This document shows positions 43,143 through 51,632 of a stretch of 64,000 nucleotides of DNA, one piece after another; the stretch's first letter is position 1, and every line of letters begins with the position of its first letter. Source of the DNA: an uncultured Bacteroidales bacterium (GTDB taxonomy: Bacteria; Bacteroidota; Bacteroidia; Bacteroidales; F082). The DNA lies in the NCBI GenBank assembly GCA_937896505.1, contig CALBNP010000137.1, positions 18,566 to 82,565 on the forward strand. The letters run 5' to 3'. The position numbers were made by a program, and so were the translations under genes. The notes under the pieces were generated by a model. That model did not search any database and had not been told where the DNA came from. It saw only the letters and a list, made by a program, of their open reading frames with translations.

Positions 43143-44450
43143 TTATTTCTCCTTGAAAATCAATTGAATCGGCACACCGTTGAAATCCCAAGTTTCGCGA
43201 ATCTTGTTTTCCAGGAAACGCTTGTAGGATTCTTTCACATCCTTTGGCAGGTTGCAGAAGAAGACGAACTGTGGGCAATAGCTCTTCAGCATGGTGATGT
43301 ATTTGATGCGCACATAGCGGCCGCGTGAAGCTGCCGGTGGCGGCACCGACCCGATGATTTCCAACATTTTGTCGTTCAGCTCGCGCACCGGAATGCGGCG
43401 CTCGCGGTTTTCATATACCTTGTGTGCGGTCTCGAGCACCTTGTAGATGCGTTGTTTGTTGATGGCCGAGGTGAAGATGATAGGGAAGTCGGTGAAAGGT
43501 GCAGTTTGTGCATAGATGGCTTGTTCGTAAGCCAAGTGGGTGTTCGAGTCCTTCTCGATGGTGTCCCATTTGTTGACGACGACGACGAGGCCTTTCTTGT
43601 TCTTCTCGATAAGGTGCAGGATGTTCATGTCTTGCGACTCGAAACCGTTTTGGGCATCAATCATGAGGATGGCCACATCGCAGTCTTCGATGGCGCGGAT
43701 GGAACGCAGCACCGAGTAGAACTCGATGTCTTCTTCCACCTTGCTCTTCTTGCGCAGACCGGCGGTGTCAACGAGCATGAAATCCATGCCGAAGGCATTG
43801 TAACGGGTGTAGTTGCTGTCGCGCGTGGTGCCTGCTATGTTGGTCACGATGTGACGGTCAACGCCAAGGAAAGCGTTGATGAGCGACGACTTGCCGACAT
43901 TTGGACGGCCTACCACGGTGAATTTGGGCAGGTCGGTGTTGAAGTCGGTGGTATCGTTGGGCAAAAGTTCGCACACTTTATCGAGCAGCTCGCCGGTGCC
44001 GGTGCCTGTCATGGCCGAAAAAGCGAAAGGCTCGCCCAAGCCAAGAGCATAGAACTCGGAGGCAAGCGCTGCTTTGTTAGGTTCGTCAGCCTTGTTGACG
44101 GCCAATACGACGGGCTTTTTCTGCTGGCGCAGGATGCGCGCCACGTCTTCGTCGAGCACATGAAGGCCTGCGATGCAATCCACTACAAAGACGATGACAT
44201 CGGCTTCTTCGATGGCCAAATCTACTTGCTTGCGGATTTCTTCTTCAAAGATGTCGTCCGACCCAACAACATAACCGCCCGTGTCGATGACGGTGAATTC
44301 CTTTCCGTTCCAGTCGCTCTTGCCGTAATGCCTGTCGCGTGTCACGCCACTTGTTTCTTCCACGATGGCCATGCGCTGCTTCAGCAGACGGTTGAAAAAC
44401 GTCGATTTTCCCACATTGGGTCTCCCCACAATTGCTACAATGTTTGACAT
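43143..44450 (-). CDS. der: ribosome assembly GTPase Der (EngA)
   Basis: 435 residues with two GTPase domains in tandem: P-loops 'GRPNVGKSTFFNRLL' (~8) and 'GRPNVGKSSLINAFLG' (~182), 'VDTAGLRKKS', base-specificity motifs 'NKAD' and 'NKWD', and a C-terminal KH-like domain ending 'PIQLIFKEK'. Needed for 50S maturation. Lies downstream of era on the same strand; its own -7 box is present. Confidence 0.97.
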   Translation of the reverse strand: MSNIVAIVGRPNVGKSTFFNRLLKQRMAIVEETSGVTRDRHYGKSDWNGKEFTVIDTGGYVVGSDDIFEEEIRKQVDLAIEEADVIVFVVDCIAGLHVLDEDVARILRQQKKPVVLAVNKADEPNKAALASEFYALGLGEPFAFSAMTGTGTGELLDKVCELLPNDTTDFNTDLPKFTVVGRPNVGKSSLINAFLGVDRHIVTNIAGTTRDSNYTRYNAFGMDFMLVDTAGLRKKSKVEEDIEFYSVLRSIRAIEDCDVAILMIDAQNGFESQDMNILHLIEKNKKGLVVVVNKWDTIEKDSNTHLAYEQAIYAQTAPFTDFPIIFTSAINKQRIYKVLETAHKVYENRERRIPVRELNDKMLEIIGSVPPPAASRGRYVRIKYITMLKSYCPQFVFFCNLPKDVKESYKRFLENKIRETWDFNGVPIQLIFKEK

Positions 44451-44474
44451 ACTTTGTTCGGTTTAAATTTGCTG

Positions 44475-44482
44475 CAAAAATA
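44475..44482 (-). promoter_or_regulatory. der promoter, -7 box
   Basis: Minus-strand TATTTTTG followed by CAGC, 25 bases before the der ATG. Confidence 0.55.
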
Positions 44483-44491
44483 GTAATTTTA

Positions 44492-44512
44492 GGTGAAAGG
44501 TAGCCTTTCACC
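44492..44512. terminator. hairpin between era and der
   Basis: 9-bp stem GGTGAAAGG/CCTTTCACC with a TAG loop; further CCTTTCACC copy near 44525. May end the era transcript, though no strong T tract follows. It could instead be a repeat. Confidence 0.5.
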
Positions 44513-44538
44513 ATTCGCCTAAAACCTTTCACCTTTAA

Positions 44539-45420
44539 TTATGCTTCGTATCCAAAGCGCTTCAGTTCTGCTTCGTTGTCGCGCCAATCCTTATCGACTT
44601 TCACGAACAATTCGAGGAAAATCTTCTTGCCTGTGAATTCCTCGATGTCGGCACGGGCTTGCATACCCAATTTCTTGATGGCGCTGCCGCCTTTGCCGAT
44701 GATGATGGCTTTCTGCGAATCGCGGGCGACGTAGATGCTGGCACGGATGACAACGCGTTTTTCGCTTTCTTCGTAGGAATCCACATCCACTTGCACACAA
44801 TAAGGCACTTCCTGCTGGTAGTTGAGCAAGATTTTCTCGCGGATGATTTCGGTGATGAAGAAACGCATCGAGCGGTCGGTGAGTTCGTCTTTCGGGAAAT
44901 AAGGTGGGCACACAGGCAATTTCTCCAAAATCTGCTCGAAAACGTTCTTCACATTGGCATTGTGTTGCGCTGAGATGGGGAAAATGGTGGCGTTGGGCAG
45001 TTCTTTCTCCCAAAACTCAACGGCTTGGGTCAGATTCTCTTGTGTTGAAAGGTCAATCTTGTTGATGAGGACGAAAACTGGTATCTCGCTGTTTTTCAGT
45101 CTTTCGACGGTCTTTTCCTCGATTTTCTTGTCGGTGATATCGACCACGAAAAGGATGAGGTCGGCGTCAATCATGGCCACGTTGACGAATTGGTTCATCA
45201 CTTCGTGCATCTTGTAGGCTGGGTCTTTGATGATGCCAGGCGTGTCGGAGAACACGATTTGGAAGTCGTCGCCGTTGACGATGCCCAAAATGCGATGGCG
45301 CGTGGTTTGCGCTTTCGAGGTGATTATGGAGATTTTCTCTCCAACCAGTTGATTCATAAGGGTTGACTTGCCCACATTGGGGCGTCCTATGATGTTGACA
45401 TATCCTGCTTTATGATCCAT
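44539..45420 (-). CDS. era: ribosome assembly GTPase Era
   Basis: 293 residues from ATG 45420 ('MDHKAGYVNIIGRPNVGKS'); the 34-codon extension upstream covers the promoter and is not used. P-loop 'GRPNVGKSTLMNQL', 'FSDTPGI', 'NKID', and the KH domain 'AIIIGKGGSAIKKLGMQARADIEEF' that binds the 3' end of 16S rRNA. Divergent from the initiator tRNA gene; a near-consensus minus-strand TTTCTTTG lies at 45458-45451. Confidence 0.97.
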   Translation of the reverse strand: MDHKAGYVNIIGRPNVGKSTLMNQLVGEKISIITSKAQTTRHRILGIVNGDDFQIVFSDTPGIIKDPAYKMHEVMNQFVNVAMIDADLILFVVDITDKKIEEKTVERLKNSEIPVFVLINKIDLSTQENLTQAVEFWEKELPNATIFPISAQHNANVKNVFEQILEKLPVCPPYFPKDELTDRSMRFFITEIIREKILLNYQQEVPYCVQVDVDSYEESEKRVVIRASIYVARDSQKAIIIGKGGSAIKKLGMQARADIEEFTGKKIFLELFVKVDKDWRDNEAELKRFGYEA

Positions 45421-45467
45421 TTTGAAAAAAAATTGCTTTTTTTGACCTTGCAAAGAAACAAAATATT

Positions 45468-45475
45468 TATCTTTG
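45468..45475 (+). promoter_or_regulatory. initiator tRNA promoter, -7 box
   Basis: TATCTTTG followed by CA; -33 candidates TTG at 45448 or TTTG at 45441. Confidence 0.6.
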
Positions 45476-45524
45476 CACCCGAATTCGGGAGGAAAGAAAT
45501 TTCTTGAACGAGTTTTTCGCACGA

Positions 45525-45599
45525 TGCGGGGTAGAGCAGAGGCAGCTCGTCGGGCTCATAACCCGGAGGTCGGAGGTTCGAATCCTCCCCCCGCTACCA
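45525..45599 (+). tRNA. initiator tRNA-fMet (CAT)
   Basis: Cloverleaf fits: acceptor 45525-45531 with 45589-45595, D arm GAGC/GCTC, anticodon loop CTCATAA, T arm GGAGG-TTCGAAT-CCTCC, encoded CCA at 45597-45599. Two initiator marks are present: the first acceptor pair is a mismatch (T-T), and the anticodon stem ends in three G-C pairs (GGG/CCC). Confidence 0.95.
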
Positions 45600-45607
45600 A
45601 GTTTTTG

Positions 45608-45637
45608 AAAGCAGGTCGATAATAAGCCTGCTTTTCT
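45608..45637 (+). terminator. terminator of the tRNA-fMet gene
   Basis: Stem AAAGCAGG/CCTGCTTT (45608-45615, 45627-45634), 11-base loop, short T-rich tail. Confidence 0.65.
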
Positions 45638-45669
45638 TGTATTTTGTTGTCAATTAAAACTTTACAATT

Positions 45670-46095
45670 ATGAAAACGATAAAAAGACTTCTTTTGTGCA
45701 CTTGCGTAGCCGCTATGTTTTTGGTCGGTTGCAGAGCCACTCACTATGTTTCACTTGAACCCGAAGCCAACAAGATGTGGGTTGGTAAACCCCATTCTGC
45801 CATCATCGAGGCTTATGGCGCGCCGAATCGCGAGATTTCTGATGGCGCTGATGGCCTTATTTTGATTTATGAAGAAACGCACACCGTAACCAATACGTAT
45901 TCTACGCCTTCACCTATGTATATGGGTGTGTATGGCTTCTATTACCATGTGATGTCTCCAGCCGACTATCATACCGAAAGTCATCTTGAAACCGATTATG
46001 CACACTTCTATATCGGCGGCAATGGCAAATGCTACAAGGTGGCAACCAATCTTGAAAAAGAGGTGTATGACGACGACGATTCAGATGTTAAATAA
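45670..46095 (+). CDS. small lipoprotein, BamE/SmpA-like pattern
   Basis: 141 residues. Lipoprotein signal 'CTCVAAMFLVGC' with Cys21. 'WVGKPHSAIIEAYGAPNREISDGADGLILIYEE' resembles the repeat seen in SmpA/BamE-type lipoproteins (a GxP turn and a Tyr strand), but it is too weak to assign. Tyr/His-rich middle ('MYMGVYGFYYHVM'). Acidic tail. Function unknown. Confidence 0.7.
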   Translation: MKTIKRLLLCTCVAAMFLVGCRATHYVSLEPEANKMWVGKPHSAIIEAYGAPNREISDGADGLILIYEETHTVTNTYSTPSPMYMGVYGFYYHVMSPADYHTESHLETDYAHFYIGGNGKCYKVATNLEKEVYDDDDSDVK

Positions 46096-46119
46096 CAGCG
46101 ATGTCCATCCCTCATAAAC

Positions 46120-46155
46120 AAGAAGCCCTGCCATGAAACCATGACAGGGCTTCTT
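46120..46155. terminator. bidirectional terminator
   Basis: Stem AAGAAGCCCTG/CAGGGCTTCTT (46120-46130, 46145-46155) with an inner CATG/CATG pairing; serves the two converging lipoprotein genes. Confidence 0.8.
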
Positions 46156-46171
46156 TCTTGCCTATTGAGCT

Positions 46172-46666
46172 TTATTGGGCGGCTACTTTATTTAAAGTGC
46201 CAGTCAAGATGCCACTAATTGTGACATTGACAGGCGTAGGAAACATTTCATCTACTGCTGTTCCTTGGCCAGAAATTTTGCCATTGACATTCAATTTGTT
46301 ACCATCTAAAGTGCCAGTCAAGTCGATGCTGACGTTGGCTTCTGTGCCCTCTTCAGATCTCTTGATGACAAGGGGCTCAAAACTGACAACATTGTTTTTG
46401 GTAGTTCCGTTGATGGTGTAGACTTCATCATTTAATGGACATTTGGCTACGACTTTGTTGTCGGCGTTTCCTGCGCTGATTTCCATTGATAAGTCCATAG
46501 TAAGACTATCGAAGGGTATCTCACCAATGACAGGAATGGTCATAACTACGCTGCCATTTAGTTCACCACGATAGTTGCCGATGAATTTCTGGTTGGGTTT
46601 TTCCTTGTTGCATGATGCGAAGCAAACTGCTACGATGCACATGACAATTGCTAATGCTTTTTTCAT
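46172..46666 (-). CDS. lipoprotein of unknown function, beta-rich
   Basis: 164 residues. Signal 'MKKALAIVMCIVAVCFASC' with Cys19. The mature protein alternates short beta strands with Gly/Asn turns ('FIGNYRGELNGSVVMTIPV', 'VSIDLTGTLDGNKLNVNGKISGQG'), similar in feel to calycin or lipocalin-like small lipoproteins of the phylum. No named family recognised. Confidence 0.7.
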   Translation of the reverse strand: MKKALAIVMCIVAVCFASCNKEKPNQKFIGNYRGELNGSVVMTIPVIGEIPFDSLTMDLSMEISAGNADNKVVAKCPLNDEVYTINGTTKNNVVSFEPLVIKRSEEGTEANVSIDLTGTLDGNKLNVNGKISGQGTAVDEMFPTPVNVTISGILTGTLNKVAAQ

Positions 46667-46749
46667 AGGTTTTAATTTTTAATGTGTTATAAGTTGATAA
46701 ACAATAATATATCGCAAAAAATATACCAAATTTTGGTTCGAAAGTCGTG

Positions 46750-47202
46750 TCATTCGCGGTTTTTCGAATCCATCAAAATGGTGACAGGACCATCGTTGAC
46801 CAAGGCGACTTCCATCATCGCGCCAAATTCACCGCTTTGCACTTCGCGCCCTGAGATTTCAGCCAGGTGGTTTAGGAACAGTTCATAAAGCGGTATGGCT
46901 TTTTCGGGTCGTGCCGCACGGATGAAACTCGGGCGGTTGCCTTTCTTGGTCAAGGCGTGGAGCGTGAACTGACTGACGACCAGGAATGAGCCTTCCACTT
47001 GGTTGATGTCGAGGTTCATGGCATCGTTTTCGTCGGCGAAGATGCGCATTTTGGTCAGCTTGCTGCAAAGCCAATCCACATCTTCGTCGGTGTCGGCGTC
47101 TTCAATGCCAAGAAGGATGAGCATTCCGGTTCCGATTTCCGATTTTATCTTCTTTCCGATAGTGACGGAAGCGTGTGAAACGCGTTGGGCAACAATTCTC
47201 AT
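46750..47202 (-). CDS. dtd: D-aminoacyl-tRNA deacylase
   Basis: 150 residues, full length. 'MRIVAQRVSHASVTI', catalytic 'VVSQFTL' (SQxT motif) near residue 78 and 'LVNDGPVTI' (NxGPxT motif) near 134. It removes D-amino acids from mischarged tRNA. Nine bases separate it from holA; with amn and holA it forms one minus-strand unit. Confidence 0.95.
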   Translation of the reverse strand: MRIVAQRVSHASVTIGKKIKSEIGTGMLILLGIEDADTDEDVDWLCSKLTKMRIFADENDAMNLDINQVEGSFLVVSQFTLHALTKKGNRPSFIRAARPEKAIPLYELFLNHLAEISGREVQSGEFGAMMEVALVNDGPVTILMDSKNRE

Positions 47203-47211
47203 AATGACGGA

Positions 47212-48222
47212 TTAGCAGTTGTGTAAAATTTTGAAGATCATTTCACGATAAAGGTCTCTCTCATCGACTTCGCCGTTATTGTAGCCTTTCGATTTCAGGT
47301 CGAACTCACGCAAGATGGAGATGGCATTCACGCAATTGGTGAGCGAATAGTTTTGTGCAGCCGATTGATAATCTTTCACGAAAAATGGACTTACACCCAA
47401 AACACTTGCCAGGTTGCCTTGCGATTTGTCGGTAGCCGTGTGCAGCTTTATCAGCTTGGTGAAATATTGAAGGAGGATAGTCGCTGTGAGTAATAAAGGA
47501 TTGTCTTTCCCGTTGCTGGCGAAATGATTTACGATGCGGTTGGCTTTCAACACATCGCGGCTGCCAATGGCGTTTTGTAACTCGAAAACGTTGAAGTCTT
47601 TTGAGATGCCAATGTTTCGTTCAACGTCTTCGTCACTGATGGAACGGTTTTTCGGCAGCGTGATGGTCAGCTTGTCAAGCTCGTTGGATATCTTGTGAAG
47701 GTCGGTGCCGAGGTAGTCGGCCAGCATCATCGTTGCTTTTGGCGTAATCGAGTAGCCTCCGTTTTTCAGATAGGTTGAAATCCAGCCTGGTATGTTGTTT
47801 TCGTATAGTTTTTTCGATTCAAAATAAACTCCAGCCTTTTCAATCTTTTTGGCGAAGGTCTTGCGCTTGTCGAGTTTCTTGTATTTATAGACGAATACGA
47901 GGATGGTCGTTTCTGGAATCGTCTCGATGTAAGGCTCGAAGTTTTCGATGTTCTTCACGTCTTGCGCTTCCTTGACGATGACGACCATCTTGTCGCCCAT
48001 CATTGGGAAACTGCGTGCGTGTTCAGCAATGGTATCGACCTCGACGTCACGACCATACACCACGATTTGGTTGAAGGCCTTGTCGGCTTCGTCGAGCACT
48101 TCGTTTTCGATGGTGTCGGAAATCATGTCAATGAAATAGGGTTCCTCGCCAGTGAGGAAGTAAATCTTGGCAAGTTTTTTCTTCCGGATATCGTTAATGA
48201 TTTGGTCGTAGGTCTGTGCCAT
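47212..48222 (-). CDS. holA: DNA polymerase III delta subunit
   Basis: 336 residues. 'KLAKIYFLTGEEPYFIDMISDTIEN' opens the AAA-like fold without a working P-loop, followed by 'LVFVYKYKKLDKRKTFAKKIEKA' and the helical collar domain. Delta is the clamp-loader wrench that opens the sliding clamp. Its ATG overlaps the amn stop by one base (TGATG on the minus strand), so the two are coupled. Confidence 0.9.
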   Translation of the reverse strand: MAQTYDQIINDIRKKKLAKIYFLTGEEPYFIDMISDTIENEVLDEADKAFNQIVVYGRDVEVDTIAEHARSFPMMGDKMVVIVKEAQDVKNIENFEPYIETIPETTILVFVYKYKKLDKRKTFAKKIEKAGVYFESKKLYENNIPGWISTYLKNGGYSITPKATMMLADYLGTDLHKISNELDKLTITLPKNRSISDEDVERNIGISKDFNVFELQNAIGSRDVLKANRIVNHFASNGKDNPLLLTATILLQYFTKLIKLHTATDKSQGNLASVLGVSPFFVKDYQSAAQNYSLTNCVNAISILREFDLKSKGYNNGEVDERDLYREMIFKILHNC

Positions 48223-48992
48223 CAGAACTTCAGGTGTTTCACGGTAATACCATTATTAATTAATTGGCGGAGCGAGTCGATGCCGATGCGAAGGTGCTCG
48301 CCGACATAGTTCCTGCTAACTTGCTTGTCGCTTTCTTCGGTTTTCACGCCTTCGGGCACCATCGGGTTGTCCGACACGAGAAGCAGTGCGCCCGTGGGAA
48401 TCTCATTGTAGAAACCGACCGAGAAGATGGTGGCGGTTTCCATATCGACAGCCATACATCTGATTTTCAGCAGATAATCCTTAAAGTTGTCGTCATGCTC
48501 CCACACACGGCGGTTGGTGGTATAGACGGTTCCTGTCCAATAGTCACGTCCATAGTCGCGGATGGTAGTAGAGATGGCTTTCTCAAGATTGAATGCAGGG
48601 AGTGCAGGCACTTCGGGCGGGAAATAGTCGTTTGAGGTACCTTCGCCGCGGATGGCGGCGATGGGAAGAATCAGGTCGCCGACCTTGTTCTTGCGTTTCA
48701 CACCGCCGCATTTGCCGAGAAAAAGCACGGCCTTGGGCTTGATGGCGCTGAGCAGGTCCATGATGGTGGCAGCATTGGCACTGCCCATGCTGAAGTTGAT
48801 GATGGTGATTTCGCCGTCGGTAGCACAAGGCATCGAGCGGTCGCGGCCAACCACTTCTACGCCTTGCCATTCAGCGAACTTATCGACATAGTTCTGAAAA
48901 TTAGTCAGCAAGATGTATTGCCCGAATTTCTCCAAGGGTAAACCAGTATAGCGTGGCAGCCAATTTTCGACGATTTCTTGTTTGGTTTTCAT
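48222..48992 (-). CDS. amn: AMP nucleosidase
   Basis: 256 residues from ATG 48992, confirmed by a -7 box at 49018-49011. PNP/UDP phosphorylase fold: 'FSMGSANAATIMDLLSAIKPKAVLFLGKCGG', 'VGDLILPIAAIRGEGTSNDYF', 'AVDMETATIFSVGF', 'LLLVSDNPM'. The short form typical of Bacteroidota, lacking the regulatory N-terminal domain of E. coli Amn. It splits AMP to adenine and ribose-5-phosphate. Confidence 0.88.
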   Translation of the reverse strand: MKTKQEIVENWLPRYTGLPLEKFGQYILLTNFQNYVDKFAEWQGVEVVGRDRSMPCATDGEITIINFSMGSANAATIMDLLSAIKPKAVLFLGKCGGVKRKNKVGDLILPIAAIRGEGTSNDYFPPEVPALPAFNLEKAISTTIRDYGRDYWTGTVYTTNRRVWEHDDNFKDYLLKIRCMAVDMETATIFSVGFYNEIPTGALLLVSDNPMVPEGVKTEESDKQVSRNYVGEHLRIGIDSLRQLINNGITVKHLKF

Positions 48993-49010
48993 ATTTCCGA
49001 AATATTTCCG

Positions 49011-49018
49011 CAAAAATA
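49011..49018 (-). promoter_or_regulatory. amn-holA-dtd promoter, -7 box
   Basis: Minus-strand TATTTTTG followed by CGG, 19 bases before ATG 48992. Confidence 0.55.
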
Positions 49019-49068
49019 GTAAAAAGTTGGGAGCCGAAAGCATAGTTCGACAATCCAAAAATGTTTGT

Positions 49069-49076
49069 TATCTTTG
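49069..49076 (+). promoter_or_regulatory. promoter of the 49084 gene, -7 box
   Basis: TATCTTTG followed by CAG; the ATG at 49084 is only 8 bases after the box, so the leader is nearly absent. Confidence 0.6.
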
Positions 49077-49083
49077 CAGCCCG

Positions 49084-49485
49084 ATGACACACTATCCGGT
49101 TAAAATATTGATGGCTTTCGGCTGCACCTTCGAGGGCGGTGGGAATGAGTTTTTCGATTGGCTCATGCGTAATGGCTATCCCGAGTTGGGCGCGTTGAGC
49201 CATGCCATTCAGGGCGATACCGAGGCCAAGCAATGGCTGATGGATAACAGATTCCCTCATTTGGCCGCTATCGACAGTGCTATCGATGAAGAAGAGAAGG
49301 CCCAGCAATGGCTGCTGAAGAACCATTTCGAAATCAATTTCATCTTTGCCAAGGCCGTCAATAATGACGAAGATGCCCTCAATTGGTTAGAGAAAAATGA
49401 CATGGGCATACTTGTTGTCGTTGCAAATAAGATTCGTAAGTATTTGGATGACAAATATTTAGATTATCATAAAATCCATTTTTGA
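49084..49485 (+). CDS. small helical-repeat protein of unknown function
   Basis: 133 residues, start set by the promoter. Four copies of a ~26-29 residue unit with a WL-x-x-N core: 'FFDWLMRNGYPELGAL', 'AKQWLMDNRFPHLAAI', 'AQQWLLKNHFEINFIF', 'ALNWLEKNDMGILVVV'. The pattern suggests a short alpha-solenoid for protein binding. No signal peptide; cytosolic. I do not recognise a named family. Confidence 0.7.
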   Translation: MTHYPVKILMAFGCTFEGGGNEFFDWLMRNGYPELGALSHAIQGDTEAKQWLMDNRFPHLAAIDSAIDEEEKAQQWLLKNHFEINFIFAKAVNNDEDALNWLEKNDMGILVVVANKIRKYLDDKYLDYHKIHF

Positions 49486-49525
49486 TTCAAGAAAAAAAAG
49501 TTGCTTTTTGTAAAGGAAAAAACCA

Positions 49526-49533
49526 TAACTTTG
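49526..49533 (+). promoter_or_regulatory. promoter of the 49580 gene, -7 box
   Basis: TAACTTTG followed by CAG, 46 bases before the ATG; upstream TTG at 49501 or TTTG at 49507. Confidence 0.55.
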
Positions 49534-49579
49534 CAGCCAATCAGAAATAGTAAATAAAGAATTAGAAAAGCATAAAAAA

Positions 49580-50206
49580 ATGAAGAAAAGCACATCTATC
49601 ATCATCAACATTGCATTGTTTGCAGTTGTTGTTTTCCTTGCATTCATGGTTGTTCGAAGCATCCAAGCTCCTATCAAGTTCGGTAATGAGCAAAGAGCCC
49701 GTGAAAAAGAAGTGGTTCAACGCCTTATGGATATCCGCGATGCTGAAATCCAATACAAACAGGCTAACCGCAAATACACTGCAAGCTTCGATAGCCTGAT
49801 TCAGTTCTGCCAAGTAGCTGAAATCCCGATTGTCAAAATCGTTCCTGATCCAACCGACACCACATTCACCAGAACTATCAATGATACTATCGGTATGATT
49901 AAGGTTATGGATTCACTCTTTGGTGAGCAAAAGCGTCCTGGTTTCAACCTCAACGACTTGCGCAATGTTCCATTCAGCAATCCTACCCAGGAATTTGAAA
50001 TCGAAGCAGGTTTCATCACTCGTAGCGGTAACATTCAGGTCCCTGTGTTTGAAGTCAGAACTCCATACGAAGTTTATCTCAATGGCATGGATATGCAACG
50101 CGTCAACAACGCTAAGGCTGAAAAGGAAAGCATCAACAGATATGCAGGCCTGAAGGTCGGCTCCATGGAAGAAGCCTCAACCGATGGTAACTGGGAAAAA
50201 CTCTAA
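49580..50206 (+). CDS. single-pass membrane protein of unknown function
   Basis: 208 residues. N-terminal membrane helix 'IIINIALFAVVVFLAFMVV' (~8-26), then a soluble periplasmic region opening with a coiled 'EQRAREKEVVQRLMDIRDAEIQYKQANRKYTASFDSLIQFC', like a pilin-type or bitopic anchor. Conserved-looking but no named family. Precedes DUF3822 and rsmD on the same strand with 11 bp between. Confidence 0.7.
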   Translation: MKKSTSIIINIALFAVVVFLAFMVVRSIQAPIKFGNEQRAREKEVVQRLMDIRDAEIQYKQANRKYTASFDSLIQFCQVAEIPIVKIVPDPTDTTFTRTINDTIGMIKVMDSLFGEQKRPGFNLNDLRNVPFSNPTQEFEIEAGFITRSGNIQVPVFEVRTPYEVYLNGMDMQRVNNAKAEKESINRYAGLKVGSMEEASTDGNWEKL

Positions 50207-50217
50207 TGAATGCTTGA

Positions 50218-51084
50218 ATGACAGCTTCATTGAATCCTTATATCACCAAGTTTGACGAAGGGTTTGATGTTGAGAAGTCAAAAGACTATAGACTGACCAT
50301 CCAATTTTCTTTGGGTGGTCTTTCTTTTGCCTTCTTCGACACCAATTCAAACACCATTGTCGGAATAGAGTTCTATCAGTCTGATTTCCTGACAGATGGA
50401 AACGAAGTGTTCAATGCTATCGAGCGTATTCTCGACTCAAAGAGAATGGGAGGAAAAGCTTTCCAATCGGTCACTTGCATTGTTGAAGACCGAGTCAACA
50501 CTCTGGTTCCAAGACCGCTTTTTGATGAAAGTCGGGCATTGCAATACCTTGATTTTGGCTTTCAGCTTCCTCCAGATTCGAAAATCTTGCACGATTTCGT
50601 GAAGAAAGCTGATGGCGAAAATGTCTATGCCTTGCCACAGGTTTTATACTCGAAGTTGACCGCCAAGTGGCCTAAGGCGACATTCATCCATGCAAGTTCT
50701 CTTTTCATGAATGGCTTGCTCGGCCACGATGATCCGGCACGCGCTGGCGTGTATGTATGTGTCAGAAACCGCAATTTCGATTTGTTGGTCAAGAAGGATG
50801 GAGAATTACAGTTTTTCAACAATTTCAAGTTCAACACCAAAGACGACTTCATCTATTTTCTCCTTTTTGCCCTTGAGCAATGTCACTTGCCCGGTCCTGA
50901 AACTGTCGTGCTTTTCAGCGGACTCGTCATGCCTGCTTCAGAGATTTACAGCCTGTGTAGCCGTTATGTCAAGGAGGTCAGATTTATCGGAAATGACCAA
51001 TCTCTAAAGGTTTCCGAAGCGTTGAACGAAGTCCCATTCCATTATTATTTCATTCATTATCAAGCGTTAAAATGCGAATCATAA
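50218..51084 (+). CDS. DUF3822 family protein
   Basis: 288 residues, soluble. Pattern of an actin-like/ASKHA fold seen in DUF3822: paired 'YRLTIQFSLGGLSFAFFDTNSNTIVGIE' and 'GVYVCVRNRNFDLLVKKDGELQFFNNF' strands. Bacteroidota-specific and nearly always next to rsmD, which it overlaps by 13 bp here. Role unknown; gene pairing hints at a link to ribosome methylation or assembly. Confidence 0.85.
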   Translation: MTASLNPYITKFDEGFDVEKSKDYRLTIQFSLGGLSFAFFDTNSNTIVGIEFYQSDFLTDGNEVFNAIERILDSKRMGGKAFQSVTCIVEDRVNTLVPRPLFDESRALQYLDFGFQLPPDSKILHDFVKKADGENVYALPQVLYSKLTAKWPKATFIHASSLFMNGLLGHDDPARAGVYVCVRNRNFDLLVKKDGELQFFNNFKFNTKDDFIYFLLFALEQCHLPGPETVVLFSGLVMPASEIYSLCSRYVKEVRFIGNDQSLKVSEALNEVPFHYYFIHYQALKCES

Positions 51085-51626
51085 GAGGAAGATATCAAAG
51101 ACGCCAGATTGTTGCTCCCAACAATTTGCCTGTGCGTCCCACTACGGATATGGCCAAGGAAAGCCTATTCAATATTTTGGAAAACTACTATGATTTTGAA
51201 GAACTTGAAGCCTTGGACTTGTTTGCCGGAACGGGAAATATTTCATACGAATTGGTTTCGAGAGGATGCAAGAAAATGGTTTCTGTTGACCAAGATGCTG
51301 GTTGCGTGAAGTTTATTCGCGAAACGGCCAATAAGTTGGAAATGAAGGAATTGATGGTGATTCGTTCTGATGTGTTCCGTTTTCTCGGTACGCATAAGAT
51401 GAAATACGACCTCATCTTCGCCGATCCGCCTTACGATTGTCAAGAATACGACCAACTTGTGAAACTCGTGTTTGACAACGAACTGCTGAAGGAAGATGGA
51501 ATGTTTGTGCTCGAACACGACAAGCATATCAAATTTGAGGAGCATCCGCATTTCATGGACCAACGCCGCTACGGAAAGGTCAACTTTACTTTTTTTGCCC
51601 AAACTCTTGAAGATTCAGAAGATTGA
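51072..51626 (+). CDS. rsmD: 16S rRNA (guanine966-N2)-methyltransferase RsmD
   Basis: 184 residues. 'MRIIRGRYQRRQIVAP', 'RPTTDMAKESLFNIL', SAM site 'LDLFAGTGNISYELVSRG' and catalytic 'DLIFADPPYDCQEYDQLV' (DPPY). Methylates G966 of 16S rRNA in the 30S subunit. Confidence 0.95.
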   Translation: MRIIRGRYQRRQIVAPNNLPVRPTTDMAKESLFNILENYYDFEELEALDLFAGTGNISYELVSRGCKKMVSVDQDAGCVKFIRETANKLEMKELMVIRSDVFRFLGTHKMKYDLIFADPPYDCQEYDQLVKLVFDNELLKEDGMFVLEHDKHIKFEEHPHFMDQRRYGKVNFTFFAQTLEDSED

Positions 51627-51632
51627 TTTGCA

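Noticed and set aside
45556..45744. 62-codon minus-strand frame ending in GGGFEPPTSGL-like residues
   Set aside because: It is the antisense of the initiator tRNA gene, a well-known source of false proteins in databases.
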